64,000 nt of DNA from JAXMDT01 sp046348685 (GCA_046348685.1 JAXMDT010000001.1:1-64000), one strand, 5' to 3'. Numbered from the stretch's first letter, positions 33,890-44,976 are shown. Notes: generated by a model not told the origin, from the sequence alone. Program-made: numbers and translations.

Positions 33890-34375
33890 ATGAAAACAAC
33901 GGTAAAAATCGGAGCTCTGCTCTCGACTCTCTTCTTGCTCGCAGCGTGCGAAACCCCTGGCGGCGACGGTACCGATGGTACTGGCAACGGCAGCGGTGGC
34001 TATGGCGCAACCGGCCCTGGCACCGAAGGTGAATTCCAAAATCAGGTTGGCGATCGCGTCTTCTTCGCACTCGACAGCTCTTCCCTCAGCGGCGAAGCGC
34101 AGTCGACCCTGGAGCGCCAAGCTAACTGGCTGAAGCAATACGGCAACTTTAGCGCCACCATCGAAGGTCATTGCGATGAGCGCGGCACCCGTGAGTACAA
34201 CCTTGCCCTCGGCGAGCGTCGTGCAACGGCTGTAAAGAACTACCTGGTGAACCTGGGCGTTCCGGCTTCCCGCCTGTCGACGATCTCTTATGGTAAAGAG
34301 CGTCCGGCAGTTCTCGGCAGCGATGAGTCCGCATGGTCTCAAAACCGCCGCGGCGTGACCGTACTGTCCCGCTAA
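33890..34375 (+). CDS. pal: Peptidoglycan-associated lipoprotein Pal
   Basis: A 161-residue outer-membrane lipoprotein. The lipobox LLAAC places the acylated Cys at residue 20, followed by a Gly-rich linker (about 23-48) and an OmpA-like domain with the peptidoglycan-binding motif ...GHCDERGTREYNLALGERRA. GGAG lies 8 bases before the ATG. The 121-bp gap after tolB contains a possible hairpin (GGAGAGGGAAAA / TTTTCTTCTCC), so pal may also have its own promoter. A terminator follows. Confidence 0.96.
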   Translation: MKTTVKIGALLSTLFLLAACETPGGDGTDGTGNGSGGYGATGPGTEGEFQNQVGDRVFFALDSSSLSGEAQSTLERQANWLKQYGNFSATIEGHCDERGTREYNLALGERRATAVKNYLVNLGVPASRLSTISYGKERPAVLGSDESAWSQNRRGVTVLSR

Positions 34376-34395
34376 TCAGCGATAAGACAATTGGC

Positions 34396-34433
34396 AAAAC
34401 CGCTGGCATGCATTACGCTTGCCAGCGGTTTTT
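34396..34433 (+). terminator. Intrinsic terminator after pal
   Basis: Stem AAAACCGCTGGC / GCCAGCGGTTTT is perfect over 12 bp, followed by TTTG. Confidence 0.9.
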
Positions 34434-34456
34434 GTTTATAGGCCGTGTGAGGGAAT

Positions 34457-35389
34457 ATGAAAGTGCACCGTTTTGTTTTGAGTATCATGGTAGTTGCAAC
34501 CAGCGTAAGCGCCGCCTATGCGCAGCGTTACAATGATCCGCGCATCGACAGCATGCAGGAAGAAATCCAGGCCATCCGCGAGGAGCTGAATGCGGGCGGC
34601 GGCGGTACGATTACGGCGGGCGGCGGCGGATCGGCCAGCTTGTCCGTGAAGATTTCTGATATGGAGGACCAGCTTCGCCAGTTCCGTGGCATGATCGAAG
34701 AGATTCAGCATCGCCAGTCACGTATTGAAGCGGATATGAAATCGCTGAATGAAGACGTCGATTTCCGCCTGCGGGCGCTGGAAGAACGCAGCGGCATGAC
34801 CGGCGCCCCGGGCGCGGCTGCTACCGGCCCGACGGGTGTTGCGCCGACGCCGACGCTGACGCCGCCGCAAAACGGCACCCCGGCACCGCCGATCCAGCCT
34901 GTTCCAACCCCGCAGCCGCTTTCCCAAAATGGTATTCAGCCCGTGCCGACAACTCCGAGCGCTGAGTCTAATGCGGATACATCGAGCGTTCAGAACTATG
35001 CTTCTTCCAAAGAACAGTACGATGCAGCGTTCAAGCTGATGAATCAGGCGAAATACGCGGAAGCGGGCGCCGTGCTGGAGTCTTTTACGAAACGTTATCC
35101 GAAGGACCCGTTGATCGGCAATGTGTATTACTGGCTCGGCGAGACCTACTATGTCCGCGAGAATTACCTGAAATCGGCTGACAATTTCCGCCAGGGCTTC
35201 GAGACAATGCCGGAAGGTATCAAAGCCCCCGACAATCTTTTCAAGCTGGCGCTATCGCTTAACATGCTGAATAAAAAGCGTGAATCCTGCGTTGTGCTGA
35301 AACAGCTGCAGATTAAATACCAGGGGAGCAGCAGCCCCGTCCTGCAAAAAGCAGCGAATAAAGAAAAAGAACTCGGCTGCACCCACTAA
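34457..35389 (+). CDS. cpoB: Cell division coordinator CpoB (YbgF)
   Basis: A 310-residue periplasmic protein. A signal peptide (ends AYA-Q) is followed by an N-terminal coiled coil (about residues 25-110) that trimerises, a Pro/Thr-rich linker (about 115-175), and a TPR-like domain (about 185-310) with YWLGETYYVRENY. CpoB links peptidoglycan synthesis to Tol-driven outer-membrane constriction. The position after pal is canonical. Confidence 0.94.
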   Translation: MKVHRFVLSIMVVATSVSAAYAQRYNDPRIDSMQEEIQAIREELNAGGGGTITAGGGGSASLSVKISDMEDQLRQFRGMIEEIQHRQSRIEADMKSLNEDVDFRLRALEERSGMTGAPGAAATGPTGVAPTPTLTPPQNGTPAPPIQPVPTPQPLSQNGIQPVPTTPSAESNADTSSVQNYASSKEQYDAAFKLMNQAKYAEAGAVLESFTKRYPKDPLIGNVYYWLGETYYVRENYLKSADNFRQGFETMPEGIKAPDNLFKLALSLNMLNKKRESCVVLKQLQIKYQGSSSPVLQKAANKEKELGCTH

Positions 35390-35427
35390 ACCTTTCGCGG
35401 ATAGCGGGCGTCGTGTAAAACGCCGAT

Positions 35428-36738
35428 ATGTACGCACTTTCCGTTGATGAGTCCCAGTCTCTATTACCACGCGCCTTTGCCGCTATTGAAGCGATTGTGC
35501 CAAGCAATCAACCGCTCGCGGTGGCCGTTTCCGGCGGTGCGGACAGTATGGCGCTGGCCTTGCTCATGCAGGCATGGAAGAAAAATTCGTTTACGGCACT
35601 GATTGTCGATCATGGCCTTCGCGCGGAATCTGCCGGGGAGGCGGTGACAGTAAAAACCTGGCTGAATCAGCGTAATATTAGTGCGGTTATACTTAAAGGC
35701 GAGCCCATTCCGGCAGGTAGCGGCGTCCAAGAAAAGGCTAGGGACTACCGTTATCGCCTGATGCTGGGCTGGTGCCTGGCACATGACGTAAAACACCTGC
35801 TGCTCGCCCATCATGCCGACGATCAAAGGGAAACCATCCTGATGCGTCTGATCAGAGGTAGTGGGGTAGACGGTCTGGCCGGTATGAAACCGGTCGCTAT
35901 GCGGGAGAGCGTAACATTGCTCAGGCCGTTATTAGGTATCGCCAAACGTGAGCTTGTTACCTATCTTCGAAAGCAGAATCAGGGTTGGGTCAATGATCCG
36001 ACCAACGGCTCTGATACCTATACTCGCACCCGAATCAGAGCGCAGAACAAAGCTTTTGAAGAAGAGGGGCTATCACCTGAGCGTCTTCAGTTAATCCACG
36101 AAAATTTATCACGAACATCTGATTATCTGGCTGAACAGACATTCAATCATATCCTTTCTTATGGGGAGTTGAACGAAGCAGGATTTGCTTGGATTGCTCT
36201 CGATGCCCTTCATGTAGCACATGAAGAAATTCAATTAAGAACACTCAAAAAAATGATCGCATTCGTGAACGGCGGATCAAGTGAGCCACGCTACGAAGAG
36301 CTAAAAAGGTTACTCGATAATGTATCAGAAGAAAAATTTGCAGGAGCAACGCTTGCCCATGTCGAATTCATCGTCAAGGCGGGGCAGCTTTATGCCATTC
36401 GGGAATTCTCAAGGATGAAACCGGTTACTGTAAAGGCGGGCAGCCACGTCCTATTCGATGAAAGGTTTGGTTGTTCCGTGGCCCTGGATGAAGCAGGCGG
36501 AGAGTATCATTTGGCGCCGCTTGGGAAATCCTACCTTGCGCTGCCACCTGAGGTGCTGAAACGGCACGAGGATGTTCCGAAAAAGCTTCTGATGACCTTG
36601 CCATCGCTTTTTCATCTTGAAGCTCCGGTAGCCGTACCCCATATGCACTGGAGTAAGGAAAAGAGATACTCCCATGCTATTGCTATTACATATTTACCAG
36701 CTGGCACGCATGAAAAAGCTTGCCGTGAACAAAATTAG
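35428..36738 (+). CDS. tilS: tRNA(Ile)-lysidine synthase TilS
   Basis: A 436-residue N-type ATP pyrophosphatase with the PP-loop AVSGGADSMALA (about residues 33-44) and the HHADDQRETILMRLIRGSG segment. It converts the C34 of tRNA-Ile(CAU) to lysidine. The C-terminal part is shorter and more diverged. No strong ribosome site is seen. The order cpoB-tilS-ftsH is conserved in Alphaproteobacteria. Confidence 0.95.
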   Translation: MYALSVDESQSLLPRAFAAIEAIVPSNQPLAVAVSGGADSMALALLMQAWKKNSFTALIVDHGLRAESAGEAVTVKTWLNQRNISAVILKGEPIPAGSGVQEKARDYRYRLMLGWCLAHDVKHLLLAHHADDQRETILMRLIRGSGVDGLAGMKPVAMRESVTLLRPLLGIAKRELVTYLRKQNQGWVNDPTNGSDTYTRTRIRAQNKAFEEEGLSPERLQLIHENLSRTSDYLAEQTFNHILSYGELNEAGFAWIALDALHVAHEEIQLRTLKKMIAFVNGGSSEPRYEELKRLLDNVSEEKFAGATLAHVEFIVKAGQLYAIREFSRMKPVTVKAGSHVLFDERFGCSVALDEAGGEYHLAPLGKSYLALPPEVLKRHEDVPKKLLMTLPSLFHLEAPVAVPHMHWSKEKRYSHAIAITYLPAGTHEKACREQN

Positions 36739-36756
36739 CGTTAAAATTCAATCCAT

Positions 36757-38691
<1,935 letters not shown>

Positions 38692-38698
38692 TTTTTGG

Positions 38699-38760
38699 TT
38701 TAAGGTTTACGGTTTACGGTTTAGGATACTTTCTTTAACCTTAAATCTAAAATCTGGAAC
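38699..38760. repeat. Loose inverted repeat upstream of glmM
   Basis: GGTTTAAGGTTTACGGTTTA repeats the unit GGTTTA(C/A); the right side TTTAACCTTAAATCTAAAA is roughly complementary. It ends just before the glmM ATG. A similar arrangement precedes hldE at 44883. Confidence 0.5.
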
Positions 38761-38762
38761 CT

Positions 38763-40103
38763 ATGGGAAATCTTTTCGGAACTGACGGTATTCGCGGCAC
38801 GGCTAACCAATATCCGATGACGGCGGAAATCGCTCTTAAAGTCGGCATGGCGGCGGGAGTGGTATTCAACCGGGGCGACCACCGGCATAAAGTGGTGATT
38901 GCCAAAGATACGCGCCTGTCCGGTTATTTACTGGAACCGGCGCTAACGGCGGGTTTTATCTCTGTGGGCATGGACGTGCTGCTGGTCGGCCCGATGCCGA
39001 CGCCGGCGGTCGCCATGCTGACTCGCTCGATGCGCGCCGATCTGGGCGTGATGCTTTCAGCCTCGCATAATCCCTACGAAGACAACGGCATCAAACTGTT
39101 TGGCCCGGATGGGTATAAACTTTCCGATGAGACCGAGCAGGAAATTGCCCGCCTGATGGAAAACGGCATTGATGCACATCTCGCCGCTCCCGATAAGTTG
39201 GGCAAGGCGCGCCGTATCGACGATGCGCGCGGCCGCTATATCGAATATGTGAAACATACGTTTCCGAAACATCTGAGCCTGGAAGGTCTGAAGATCGTGC
39301 TCGATTGCGCGAACGGCGCCGCATACACGGCAGGCCCGGTGATTCTCCATGAGCTGGGTGCGGACGTGATTACCATCGGTGATGAACCGGATGGCTATAA
39401 TATCAATGCGGAGTGCGGCTCGACGCATCCGCAGGCAATGGGGGAGCGCGTGGTGGCGGAAAGGGCGCATCTGGGCATCGCGCTTGATGGCGATGCTGAC
39501 CGCGTCGTCATGTGCGATGAAACCGGCGCGCTGATCGACGGTGACCAGATCCTCGCGCTGATTGCGGATTACTGGCATACGCATGGATTATTGAACACGC
39601 CGCAAATCGTGGCGACGCAGATGTCGAACCTCGGCCTGGAGCGTTATCTCGGCATGCGCGGCATTGAGCTGATCCGCGCTAAAGTGGGTGACCGGTATGT
39701 GATCGAAGCGATGAAAGAGCAGGGGATCAATGTCGGCGGTGAGCAATCCGGCCATATTATTTTCTCGGATTATACAACGACCGGTGACGGCATGGTGGCA
39801 GCGCTGCAGGTGCTGGCCGTGATGCAGGAAAAGCAGAAACACATGAGTGAGCTTTCGCGCTGTTTCGATCCGATGCCGCAGCTACTGAAAAACGTGCGTT
39901 ACAATGGTAAAAATCCGCTCGACGATGCGGGCGTGCAGGAAGCGATTGCCTCGGCGGAACGCGAACTCACTGGCAAAGGACGGTTATTTATCCGCAAATC
40001 CGGTACCGAGCCGCTCATCCGCGTCATGGCGGAAGCGGACGATGAGCGATTGGTGAAATCCATTGTTGAGCGTATTTGCGACATCGTGCAAAAGGCGGCT
40101 TAA
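38763..40103 (+). CDS. glmM: Phosphoglucosamine mutase GlmM
   Basis: A 446-residue alpha-D-phosphohexomutase beginning NLFGTDGIRG. The phosphoserine loop is SASHNPYEDNGIK (Ser101), the metal loop DGDADR, the sugar loop GGEQSGH, and the phosphate loop RKSGTEPLIRVM. It makes glucosamine-1-phosphate for UDP-GlcNAc and thus for peptidoglycan and LPS. The ftsH-glmM order is common. Confidence 0.97.
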   Translation: MGNLFGTDGIRGTANQYPMTAEIALKVGMAAGVVFNRGDHRHKVVIAKDTRLSGYLLEPALTAGFISVGMDVLLVGPMPTPAVAMLTRSMRADLGVMLSASHNPYEDNGIKLFGPDGYKLSDETEQEIARLMENGIDAHLAAPDKLGKARRIDDARGRYIEYVKHTFPKHLSLEGLKIVLDCANGAAYTAGPVILHELGADVITIGDEPDGYNINAECGSTHPQAMGERVVAERAHLGIALDGDADRVVMCDETGALIDGDQILALIADYWHTHGLLNTPQIVATQMSNLGLERYLGMRGIELIRAKVGDRYVIEAMKEQGINVGGEQSGHIIFSDYTTTGDGMVAALQVLAVMQEKQKHMSELSRCFDPMPQLLKNVRYNGKNPLDDAGVQEAIASAERELTGKGRLFIRKSGTEPLIRVMAEADDERLVKSIVERICDIVQKAA

Positions 40104-40106
40104 AAT

Positions 40107-40260
40107 TCCTTCTCCCGCTAGCGGGAGAAGGTTAGGATGAGGGTGTTTGGCTGTTAAGCCAAATAAAACCTCTCATCAATCCCCTCACCTCGGAATTTCT
40201 AACACTTACTTCGTAAGCATAAGAAATTCCGTCCTCTCCCCTTAAAAGGGGAGAGGAGAT
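40107..40260. repeat. Compound palindromic repeat between glmM and thiD
   Basis: Three hairpins in series: CCTTCTCCCGC/GCGGGAGAAGG, GGAATTTCT...AGAAATTCC with a nested CTTACTTCGTAAG, and CTCTCCCC/GGGGAGAG. It is related to the element at 28469. Confidence 0.75.
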
Positions 40261-40275
40261 TTTAAGTAGGTTTTT

Positions 40276-41094
40276 ATGAAAAATTCAGATTCTGAAATGC
40301 CACGCGTCCTCATCATCGCCGGGTCGGATTCCGGCGGCGGGGCAGGGATTCAGGCCGATATTAAAACCGTCTCGGCGCGGGGCGGGTATGCGGCGACTGC
40401 CATTACAGCGCTCACCGCACAGAATACGCATGGCGTTTTTGGGGTGGAAGCTGTCAGTCCCGAATTCGTTCGCCAGCAGATGGAGCTAGTGCTCGATGAC
40501 ATCGGCGCGGATGCCATCAAAACAGGCATGCTGTTCTCGGAAGCGATTATCCGCGACGTGGTGGATGTGCTGGTGCAGCGCTCGCTGCTGATTCCCATCG
40601 TCGTCGATCCGGTGATGACCGCCAAAGGCGGCACGCGGCTTTTAAAACCGGAAGCGGAGGATGCCATGCGCACGCAGATGATGCCGCTTGCCACCCTGGT
40701 GACCCCCAATATTCCCGAAGCGCAGATCCTTTCTAAAATGTCGATTCACTCTCTCGCGGATATGAAACTGGCGGCGGGCAAAATTGTCGAGGCGGGGGCG
40801 AAGGCCGTGCTGCTTACCGGCGGGCATGGCGACGGCGAGACGCTCTATGATGTCTATCTAAGTGCTACTGAATATGAGGTGTTTGAAAGCACGCGCATTC
40901 ATACCGAACATACGCACGGCACCGGCTGCACGATTGCCTCCGCCATCGCAACCGAACTTGCCAAGGGTGCGCGCATGCGCGATGCGATTATCATGGCGCG
41001 GGCGTATGTCAGAAAAGCCATTGAACACGCCCCTGGCTTCGGTGGCGGTCATGGGCCGGTGAATCATTTGGTTCAAACCGATGAAAATGGATAA
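40276..41094 (+). CDS. thiD: Hydroxymethylpyrimidine/phosphomethylpyrimidine kinase ThiD
   Basis: A 272-residue ribokinase-fold enzyme that phosphorylates HMP to HMP-PP for thiamine synthesis. It shows IAGSDSGGGAGIQADIKT near the N-terminus, DPVMTAKGG in the middle, and the anion-hole motif HGTGCTIASAIA near residue 215. The last codons form the left arm of a long hairpin that extends past the stop. Confidence 0.95.
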   Translation: MKNSDSEMPRVLIIAGSDSGGGAGIQADIKTVSARGGYAATAITALTAQNTHGVFGVEAVSPEFVRQQMELVLDDIGADAIKTGMLFSEAIIRDVVDVLVQRSLLIPIVVDPVMTAKGGTRLLKPEAEDAMRTQMMPLATLVTPNIPEAQILSKMSIHSLADMKLAAGKIVEAGAKAVLLTGGHGDGETLYDVYLSATEYEVFESTRIHTEHTHGTGCTIASAIATELAKGARMRDAIIMARAYVRKAIEHAPGFGGGHGPVNHLVQTDENG

Positions 41095-41194
41095 TTTCTG
41101 CGTCAAAAAACGTGCTCAAATCCTTGTGTACCAGTACGTACACTCCGGTTCTACGCGCGTTTTTTCCTTGAAATTTCCTCATTTTGACCGGTTT
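41075..41194. repeat. Long hairpin element with conserved tip, copy B
   Basis: The left arm starts six codons inside thiD (AAACCGATGAAAATG) and the right arm ends AAATTTCCTCATTTTGACCG plus GTTT, a near-complement of it. The tip TGTACCAGTACGTACACTCC is the family core. So the downstream arm mirrors this particular gene's 3' end. Confidence 0.75.
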
Positions 41195-41275
41195 ATGCCA
41201 CTCACTGATAAAAGAGAGGTTGATCTGGTTGCTGATTTAGGCTACTAACCCCTTCTTTTAAACGAGGATAGACCC

Positions 41276-41590
41276 ATGAAAGCCGATATTCATCCCGATT
41301 ACCATGAAATCACGGTCCAGATGACCGATGGTACCAAGTTCAAGACGCGTTCCGTCTGGGGCAAGGAAGGGGAGACGCTGATCCTCGATGTCGATCCAAA
41401 AACGCACCCGGCTTGGTCGGATGGCAAGAACACGAGCCTCCGCCGTACCGGTCAGATGGATAAATTCGCCAACAAATTCGGCTCGCTCGATTTCGGCGCG
41501 CTTTCCGGCAAAGGCGGCGCGGCTGCTTCTTCCGAGAAGAAGTCAGAGAAAAAAGATAAAAAAGACGACAAGAAGTCCGACGCAGAATAG
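41276..41590 (+). CDS. rpmE: 50S ribosomal protein L31
   Basis: A 104-residue protein starting MKADIHPDYHEITVQMTDGT, typical of L31, with the family THPAW and SLRRTGQMDKFANKFG segments. No CxxC zinc pair is present, so it is of the zinc-free form. After residue 75 it carries a tail of about 28 residues, very rich in Lys, Asp and Ser, longer than in most L31 proteins. It has its own leader region after hairpin B. Confidence 0.92.
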   Translation: MKADIHPDYHEITVQMTDGTKFKTRSVWGKEGETLILDVDPKTHPAWSDGKNTSLRRTGQMDKFANKFGSLDFGALSGKGGAAASSEKKSEKKDKKDDKKSDAE

Positions 41591-41903
41591 TAGCGTCATT
41601 CCAGCAAAAGCTGAAATCCAGTTTTTTTTCTAGATTCCAGATGAAGCCTCCTTCCCAATGCTTTAGCATTGGACTCGGCTAGCTCTGGAATGACAAAACA
41701 TTTATCATATTTTTTCCTAATTATTTAAATCCCAGACAGCCGCTGCATACGGATGAGCGTACGCAAGCGGCGGCCTGAAATCCCTGTTGAGATCTCAAGC
41801 AGTAAAGCCCTGCTTCCTGCCGTATACCTCCATGGCGGTGAGTACGGCGCTGTTCAGTGCAGTTGGAAAAATAAAGAAGGCGGCGATTGCCCGGAAGAGG
41901 GAA
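41591..41903. other. Convergent intergenic region
   Basis: Between rpmE (+) and the patatin gene (-). It holds a diverged copy of the paired inverted repeat (41594-41694, next entry) and about 200 bases in which I see no gene or clear terminator. Confidence 0.5.
41594..41694. repeat. Paired inverted repeat, TCATTCCAGC family (diverged)
   Basis: The left arm CGTCATTCCAGCAAAAGCTG and the right end AGCTCTGGAATGAC are recognisable. A second hairpin (CCAATGCTTTAGCATTGG) lies inside. The arms have lost part of their symmetry. Confidence 0.7.
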
Positions 41904-43010
41904 TTATAAGAATGTCTCGTGGATGTCGGTCGTCGAGCGCGTGCCGATCCAGGTGTAATTCTTCTTCAGCCAGTTCTTTGCCGTCTCCGCGCCGAAATCA
42001 CGCATGTCGGAGATGAAACCCCAATCGGTATTGAGTTTACTGGAGCGTCCGAGCGGCACCATGACATCCGTCGCTTCGATCATATGCACACGTACATCCT
42101 TATAGTGCTTCGGCGAGAGTTTGCCCTGATGCAGTAGTTTTTTTACAAAGGCAATGGCACGCATCTCGTGCATCAGGCTGGAATTAAAGCTGACTTCATT
42201 AACGCGGTCGAGAATGTCGGACGCGTGTGTCGGCACCACCTCAATGTCGAGGGGATTGATGCTGATGAGCATCAGATCGTCGCTCGTGCACTCGTAAAAC
42301 AAAGGATAAAGCGCGGGATTTCCCGTATAGCCTCCATCCCAAGACGGCTCACCTTCAATGTAAATGGTCTTGAAAAGGAACGGCAGGCACGCCGAAGCGA
42401 GAATCATATCGCGCGTCATTTCCTTGGTTTTGAAAATACGCGCTTTGCCGGTTTTCACATTGGTGGCATTGACGAAAAATTTAATTTTCTTGTTCTTTCG
42501 GACAACATCAAATTTCACCAGCGCGTCCAGAAGATCGCGCAATGGATTCAGATCGAACGGGTTAAACTCCGCCGGCGAAAAAACACGTGTGATGAAATCG
42601 ACGGCAAGGGCAGGGGCGGAAAACTGAACACCCAGATTATGCAGGTTATTGAGCTGGGTATCCAGAAGCTTGGTTGCATTGAAAGGCAGCATGGAAGATG
42701 CCCCTGAAATACCGCGCCACAAATCTTCGAGAAGCTCGCGCGCTTTCTCCGGCCCGCCTTTTTCCAGCCCGTAAATCAATACCGCGCCATTGACGGCGCC
42801 TGCGCTCGTCGCGGTGATGGCTTCAAAATCGATACGGTCATCCTCGAGCAGCGCATCCAGTACGCCCCAGGTAAACGCGCCATGTGCGCCGCCGCCCTGC
42901 AGCGCGAGATTGATCAGCTTGCGCGGCGGATGCTTGCCGCTTTCGCATTTTGCTTTCGCGCCAAGCTTTTTTTTCTGAACAGATTTCGGGGCTGCCTTCG
43001 TCGTTGCCAT
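41904..43010 (-). CDS. Patatin-like phospholipase
   Basis: A 368-residue protein. The oxyanion-hole motif GGGAHGAF (residues 39-46), the nucleophile motif ATSAGAV (Ser69; the first Gly of GxSxG is Ala) and the dyad Asp in DGGYTGN are all present. Patatin-like enzymes hydrolyse acyl chains of phospholipids. The N-terminus is a basic Lys-rich tail without signal peptide. The ATG at 43010 has AGGA 6 bases upstream; longer frames read across the DUF1192 gene. It lies 7 bases after that small gene, so the two form an operon. Confidence 0.88.
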   Translation of the reverse strand: MATTKAAPKSVQKKKLGAKAKCESGKHPPRKLINLALQGGGAHGAFTWGVLDALLEDDRIDFEAITATSAGAVNGAVLIYGLEKGGPEKARELLEDLWRGISGASSMLPFNATKLLDTQLNNLHNLGVQFSAPALAVDFITRVFSPAEFNPFDLNPLRDLLDALVKFDVVRKNKKIKFFVNATNVKTGKARIFKTKEMTRDMILASACLPFLFKTIYIEGEPSWDGGYTGNPALYPLFYECTSDDLMLISINPLDIEVVPTHASDILDRVNEVSFNSSLMHEMRAIAFVKKLLHQGKLSPKHYKDVRVHMIEATDVMVPLGRSSKLNTDWGFISDMRDFGAETAKNWLKKNYTWIGTRSTTDIHETFL

Positions 43011-43017
43011 ATATATC

Positions 43018-43200
43018 CTACGGTTTAAAGAAAAGACTCGCTGCCGAACTTGCCGCCCGCTTGCGCGTGATGTCGTCCTCGGCACGTTTGATTTCGGTGG
43101 TGAGCCAATCGATATATTCGCGCAATTCATCAATGCTCAGACGCTCGAGGTTGCGCGGCTCTGGCGCATCTTTTTTCTTCGGGAGATCCTCTTCAAACAT
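43018..43200 (-). CDS. DUF1192 small protein
   Basis: A 60-residue protein with the core LERLSIDELREYIDWLTTEI, which fits the DUF1192 family found in Alphaproteobacteria. It is a short helical, acidic protein of unknown function. The start at 43200 is chosen because the family begins near this point; no clear ribosome site is visible. The patatin gene follows at once on the same strand. Confidence 0.75.
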   Translation of the reverse strand: MFEEDLPKKKDAPEPRNLERLSIDELREYIDWLTTEIKRAEDDITRKRAASSAASLFFKP

Positions 43201-43319
43201 AATGTAAAAGCACAAGTGATAACGATGAGGAGGCAATGTAATGCAAAAGCATCCGCGATGCCAGAGGATTGATACTTGCATTAAAACCGGCAGAACGTAA
43301 GGTGACCGAAAGGTATTTT

Positions 43320-44300
43320 ATGCTCATGCTCGCCGCCCTGATCGAAAAGGGCAAATTGATCCTGAATGAAATGGAGATTCCCGCGCCGCATTACGGCGAG
43401 GTGCTGATTCATGTGCATTATGCCGGCGTCAACCGCGCCGATCTGTTTCAGGTGGAAGGCAAGTATCCGCTGCCGGAAGCCACATTCATGATCCCCGGTA
43501 TGGAAGTGGCAGGTGAAGTTGCGGCACTTGGTGAAGGTGTTACGGGACTGAAAGTCGGTGACCGCGTGGCGGCGTTGACGGGCGGTGGCGGATATGCCGA
43601 ATATGCGGTCGCACACGCGGAACAAACATTTTTACTCAGCGATAAACACGCGTACCGCGACATGACGGCGCTGCCTGAAGCCTTGCTGACCTACTGGCTG
43701 GCAATGGTAGAAAAAGCACATTTGCATGAAGGTGAAACGGTACTGATTCATGCGGGCGCGAGCGGCGTCGGCAGCATCGGCATCCAGATGGCGAGGGAAC
43801 TCGGCGCGCATGTTATCGCGACCGCGGGCGGGGCGGAAAAATGCGCCTACCTGCAAAGTATCGGCGCGGATGCCATCGATTACACGAAAGAGGACGTGCT
43901 GGCGCGCATCGACGAGATCAACCGCGGCAGGAAGGTGGATGTGGTGATTGACGTGCTGGGAGGCGATTATCTTGCGAAAAATATGAAATGCCTGCGTTCA
44001 GGTGGCCGTATGGTGAGCCTCGCGTTCCTCGATGGGCCCAAAACCAGTGACAGCCTGGGCATGATGCTGACTAAAAACCTGACCTGGTATGGCGCAACGC
44101 TCGGCGCCCAAAGCCACTTTGCCAAAGCCGATATGTTTCAAAAAATCAGACAGTCACTATGGCCTGCGGTCGAAGCAGGGCGCATAAAGCCCCGCATTGA
44201 CGCTGTTTTTCCGCTCGAAGAGGTCGAAAAAGCGCATTTCCGCATGCGAGAGCGCTTGCATATTGGGAAAATTATACTAGAAATGCCGGTTACACGCTAA
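43320..44300 (+). CDS. NAD(P)H quinone oxidoreductase (PIG3-type, zinc-free MDR family)
   Basis: A 326-residue medium-chain dehydrogenase/reductase. The N-terminal GroES-like domain has HYAGVNRADLFQVEGKYP; the Rossmann domain has VLIHAGASGVGSIGIQMA, then a strand ending ATAGG. No zinc-ligand cysteines are seen, as in quinone reductases of this group. The ATG at 43320 has AAGG 7 bases upstream. It diverges from the DUF1192/patatin pair. Confidence 0.9.
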   Translation: MLMLAALIEKGKLILNEMEIPAPHYGEVLIHVHYAGVNRADLFQVEGKYPLPEATFMIPGMEVAGEVAALGEGVTGLKVGDRVAALTGGGGYAEYAVAHAEQTFLLSDKHAYRDMTALPEALLTYWLAMVEKAHLHEGETVLIHAGASGVGSIGIQMARELGAHVIATAGGAEKCAYLQSIGADAIDYTKEDVLARIDEINRGRKVDVVIDVLGGDYLAKNMKCLRSGGRMVSLAFLDGPKTSDSLGMMLTKNLTWYGATLGAQSHFAKADMFQKIRQSLWPAVEAGRIKPRIDAVFPLEEVEKAHFRMRERLHIGKIILEMPVTR

Positions 44301-44319
44301 ATATCGTAAAGGACTAAAA

Positions 44320-44877
44320 ATGGTACTGCCGCTTATGCCCAAGGCCACCGCGGTGTGGCTCATCGACAATACATCGCTCAGCTTCGATCAGATTGCTGAT
44401 TTCTGCGGCATGCACCCGCTTGAAGTCCAAGGCATCGCTGACGGTGAAGTGGCAACCGGCATCATCGGCGAAGACCCTGTCGCTTCCGGCCAGCTGAACG
44501 AAGAATCGATCAAAGAATGTGAAAAAGATCCAAATAAGCGCTTGATGATCAATGCAAAGGCGCGTGAATATTTACAGACCGCCGTCAAAGGCAGCCGTTA
44601 TACACCGCGCGCACGCCGACAGGATAAACCGGAAGCGATTGCATGGATCGTGAAATATCATCCCTACATTCCGGATTCACAAATTGTTAAGCTAATTGGC
44701 ACGACGAAGAAAACCATTGATTCCATCCGGAGCCGCTCGCATTGGAACATCAATAACATTCAGCCCAAAGACCCGGTCCTGCTGGGGCTTTGCTCGCAAA
44801 GCCTGCTCGATCAGATGATCAAGAAGCATGCACCTGCTGCTCCGGCTGAATCGGCTGCAGAAGGCGACGCGGCTTAA
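44320..44877 (+). CDS. trcR: Cell-cycle transcriptional regulator TrcR (DUF1013)
   Basis: A 185-residue protein matching DUF1013: MPKATAVWLIDNTSLSFDQI near the N-terminus, a helix-turn-helix-like region FCGMHPLEVQGIADGE, the central SRYTPRARRQDKPEAIAWI and HPYIPDSQIVKLIGTTKKTI. DUF1013 proteins are confined to Alphaproteobacteria and one has been described as the RNA-polymerase-associated regulator TrcR. It ends in an Ala/Pro-rich tail. It lies 19 bases after the oxidoreductase gene, so probably in the same operon. Confidence 0.9.
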   Translation: MVLPLMPKATAVWLIDNTSLSFDQIADFCGMHPLEVQGIADGEVATGIIGEDPVASGQLNEESIKECEKDPNKRLMINAKAREYLQTAVKGSRYTPRARRQDKPEAIAWIVKYHPYIPDSQIVKLIGTTKKTIDSIRSRSHWNINNIQPKDPVLLGLCSQSLLDQMIKKHAPAAPAESAAEGDAA

Positions 44878-44882
44878 TAGTT

Positions 44883-44973
44883 GTTGGTTTCTGGTTGCTA
44901 GTTAGTATCAGGTTAATGGAGTGTTCAATGCCATTGTTATTACCCATAACCAGTAACTAAAAACCGGCAACCA
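44883..44973. repeat. Imperfect inverted repeat upstream of hldE
   Basis: GTTGGTTTCTGGTTGCTAGT on the left is roughly complementary to CAGTAACTAAAAACCGGCAA on the right. It fills almost all of the trcR-hldE gap. Confidence 0.55.
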
Positions 44974-44976
44974 AGC

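Noticed and set aside
41753..42016. 87-codon plus-strand frame after rpmE
   Set aside because: It runs into the antisense of the patatin gene, has no ribosome site and no recognisable protein features.
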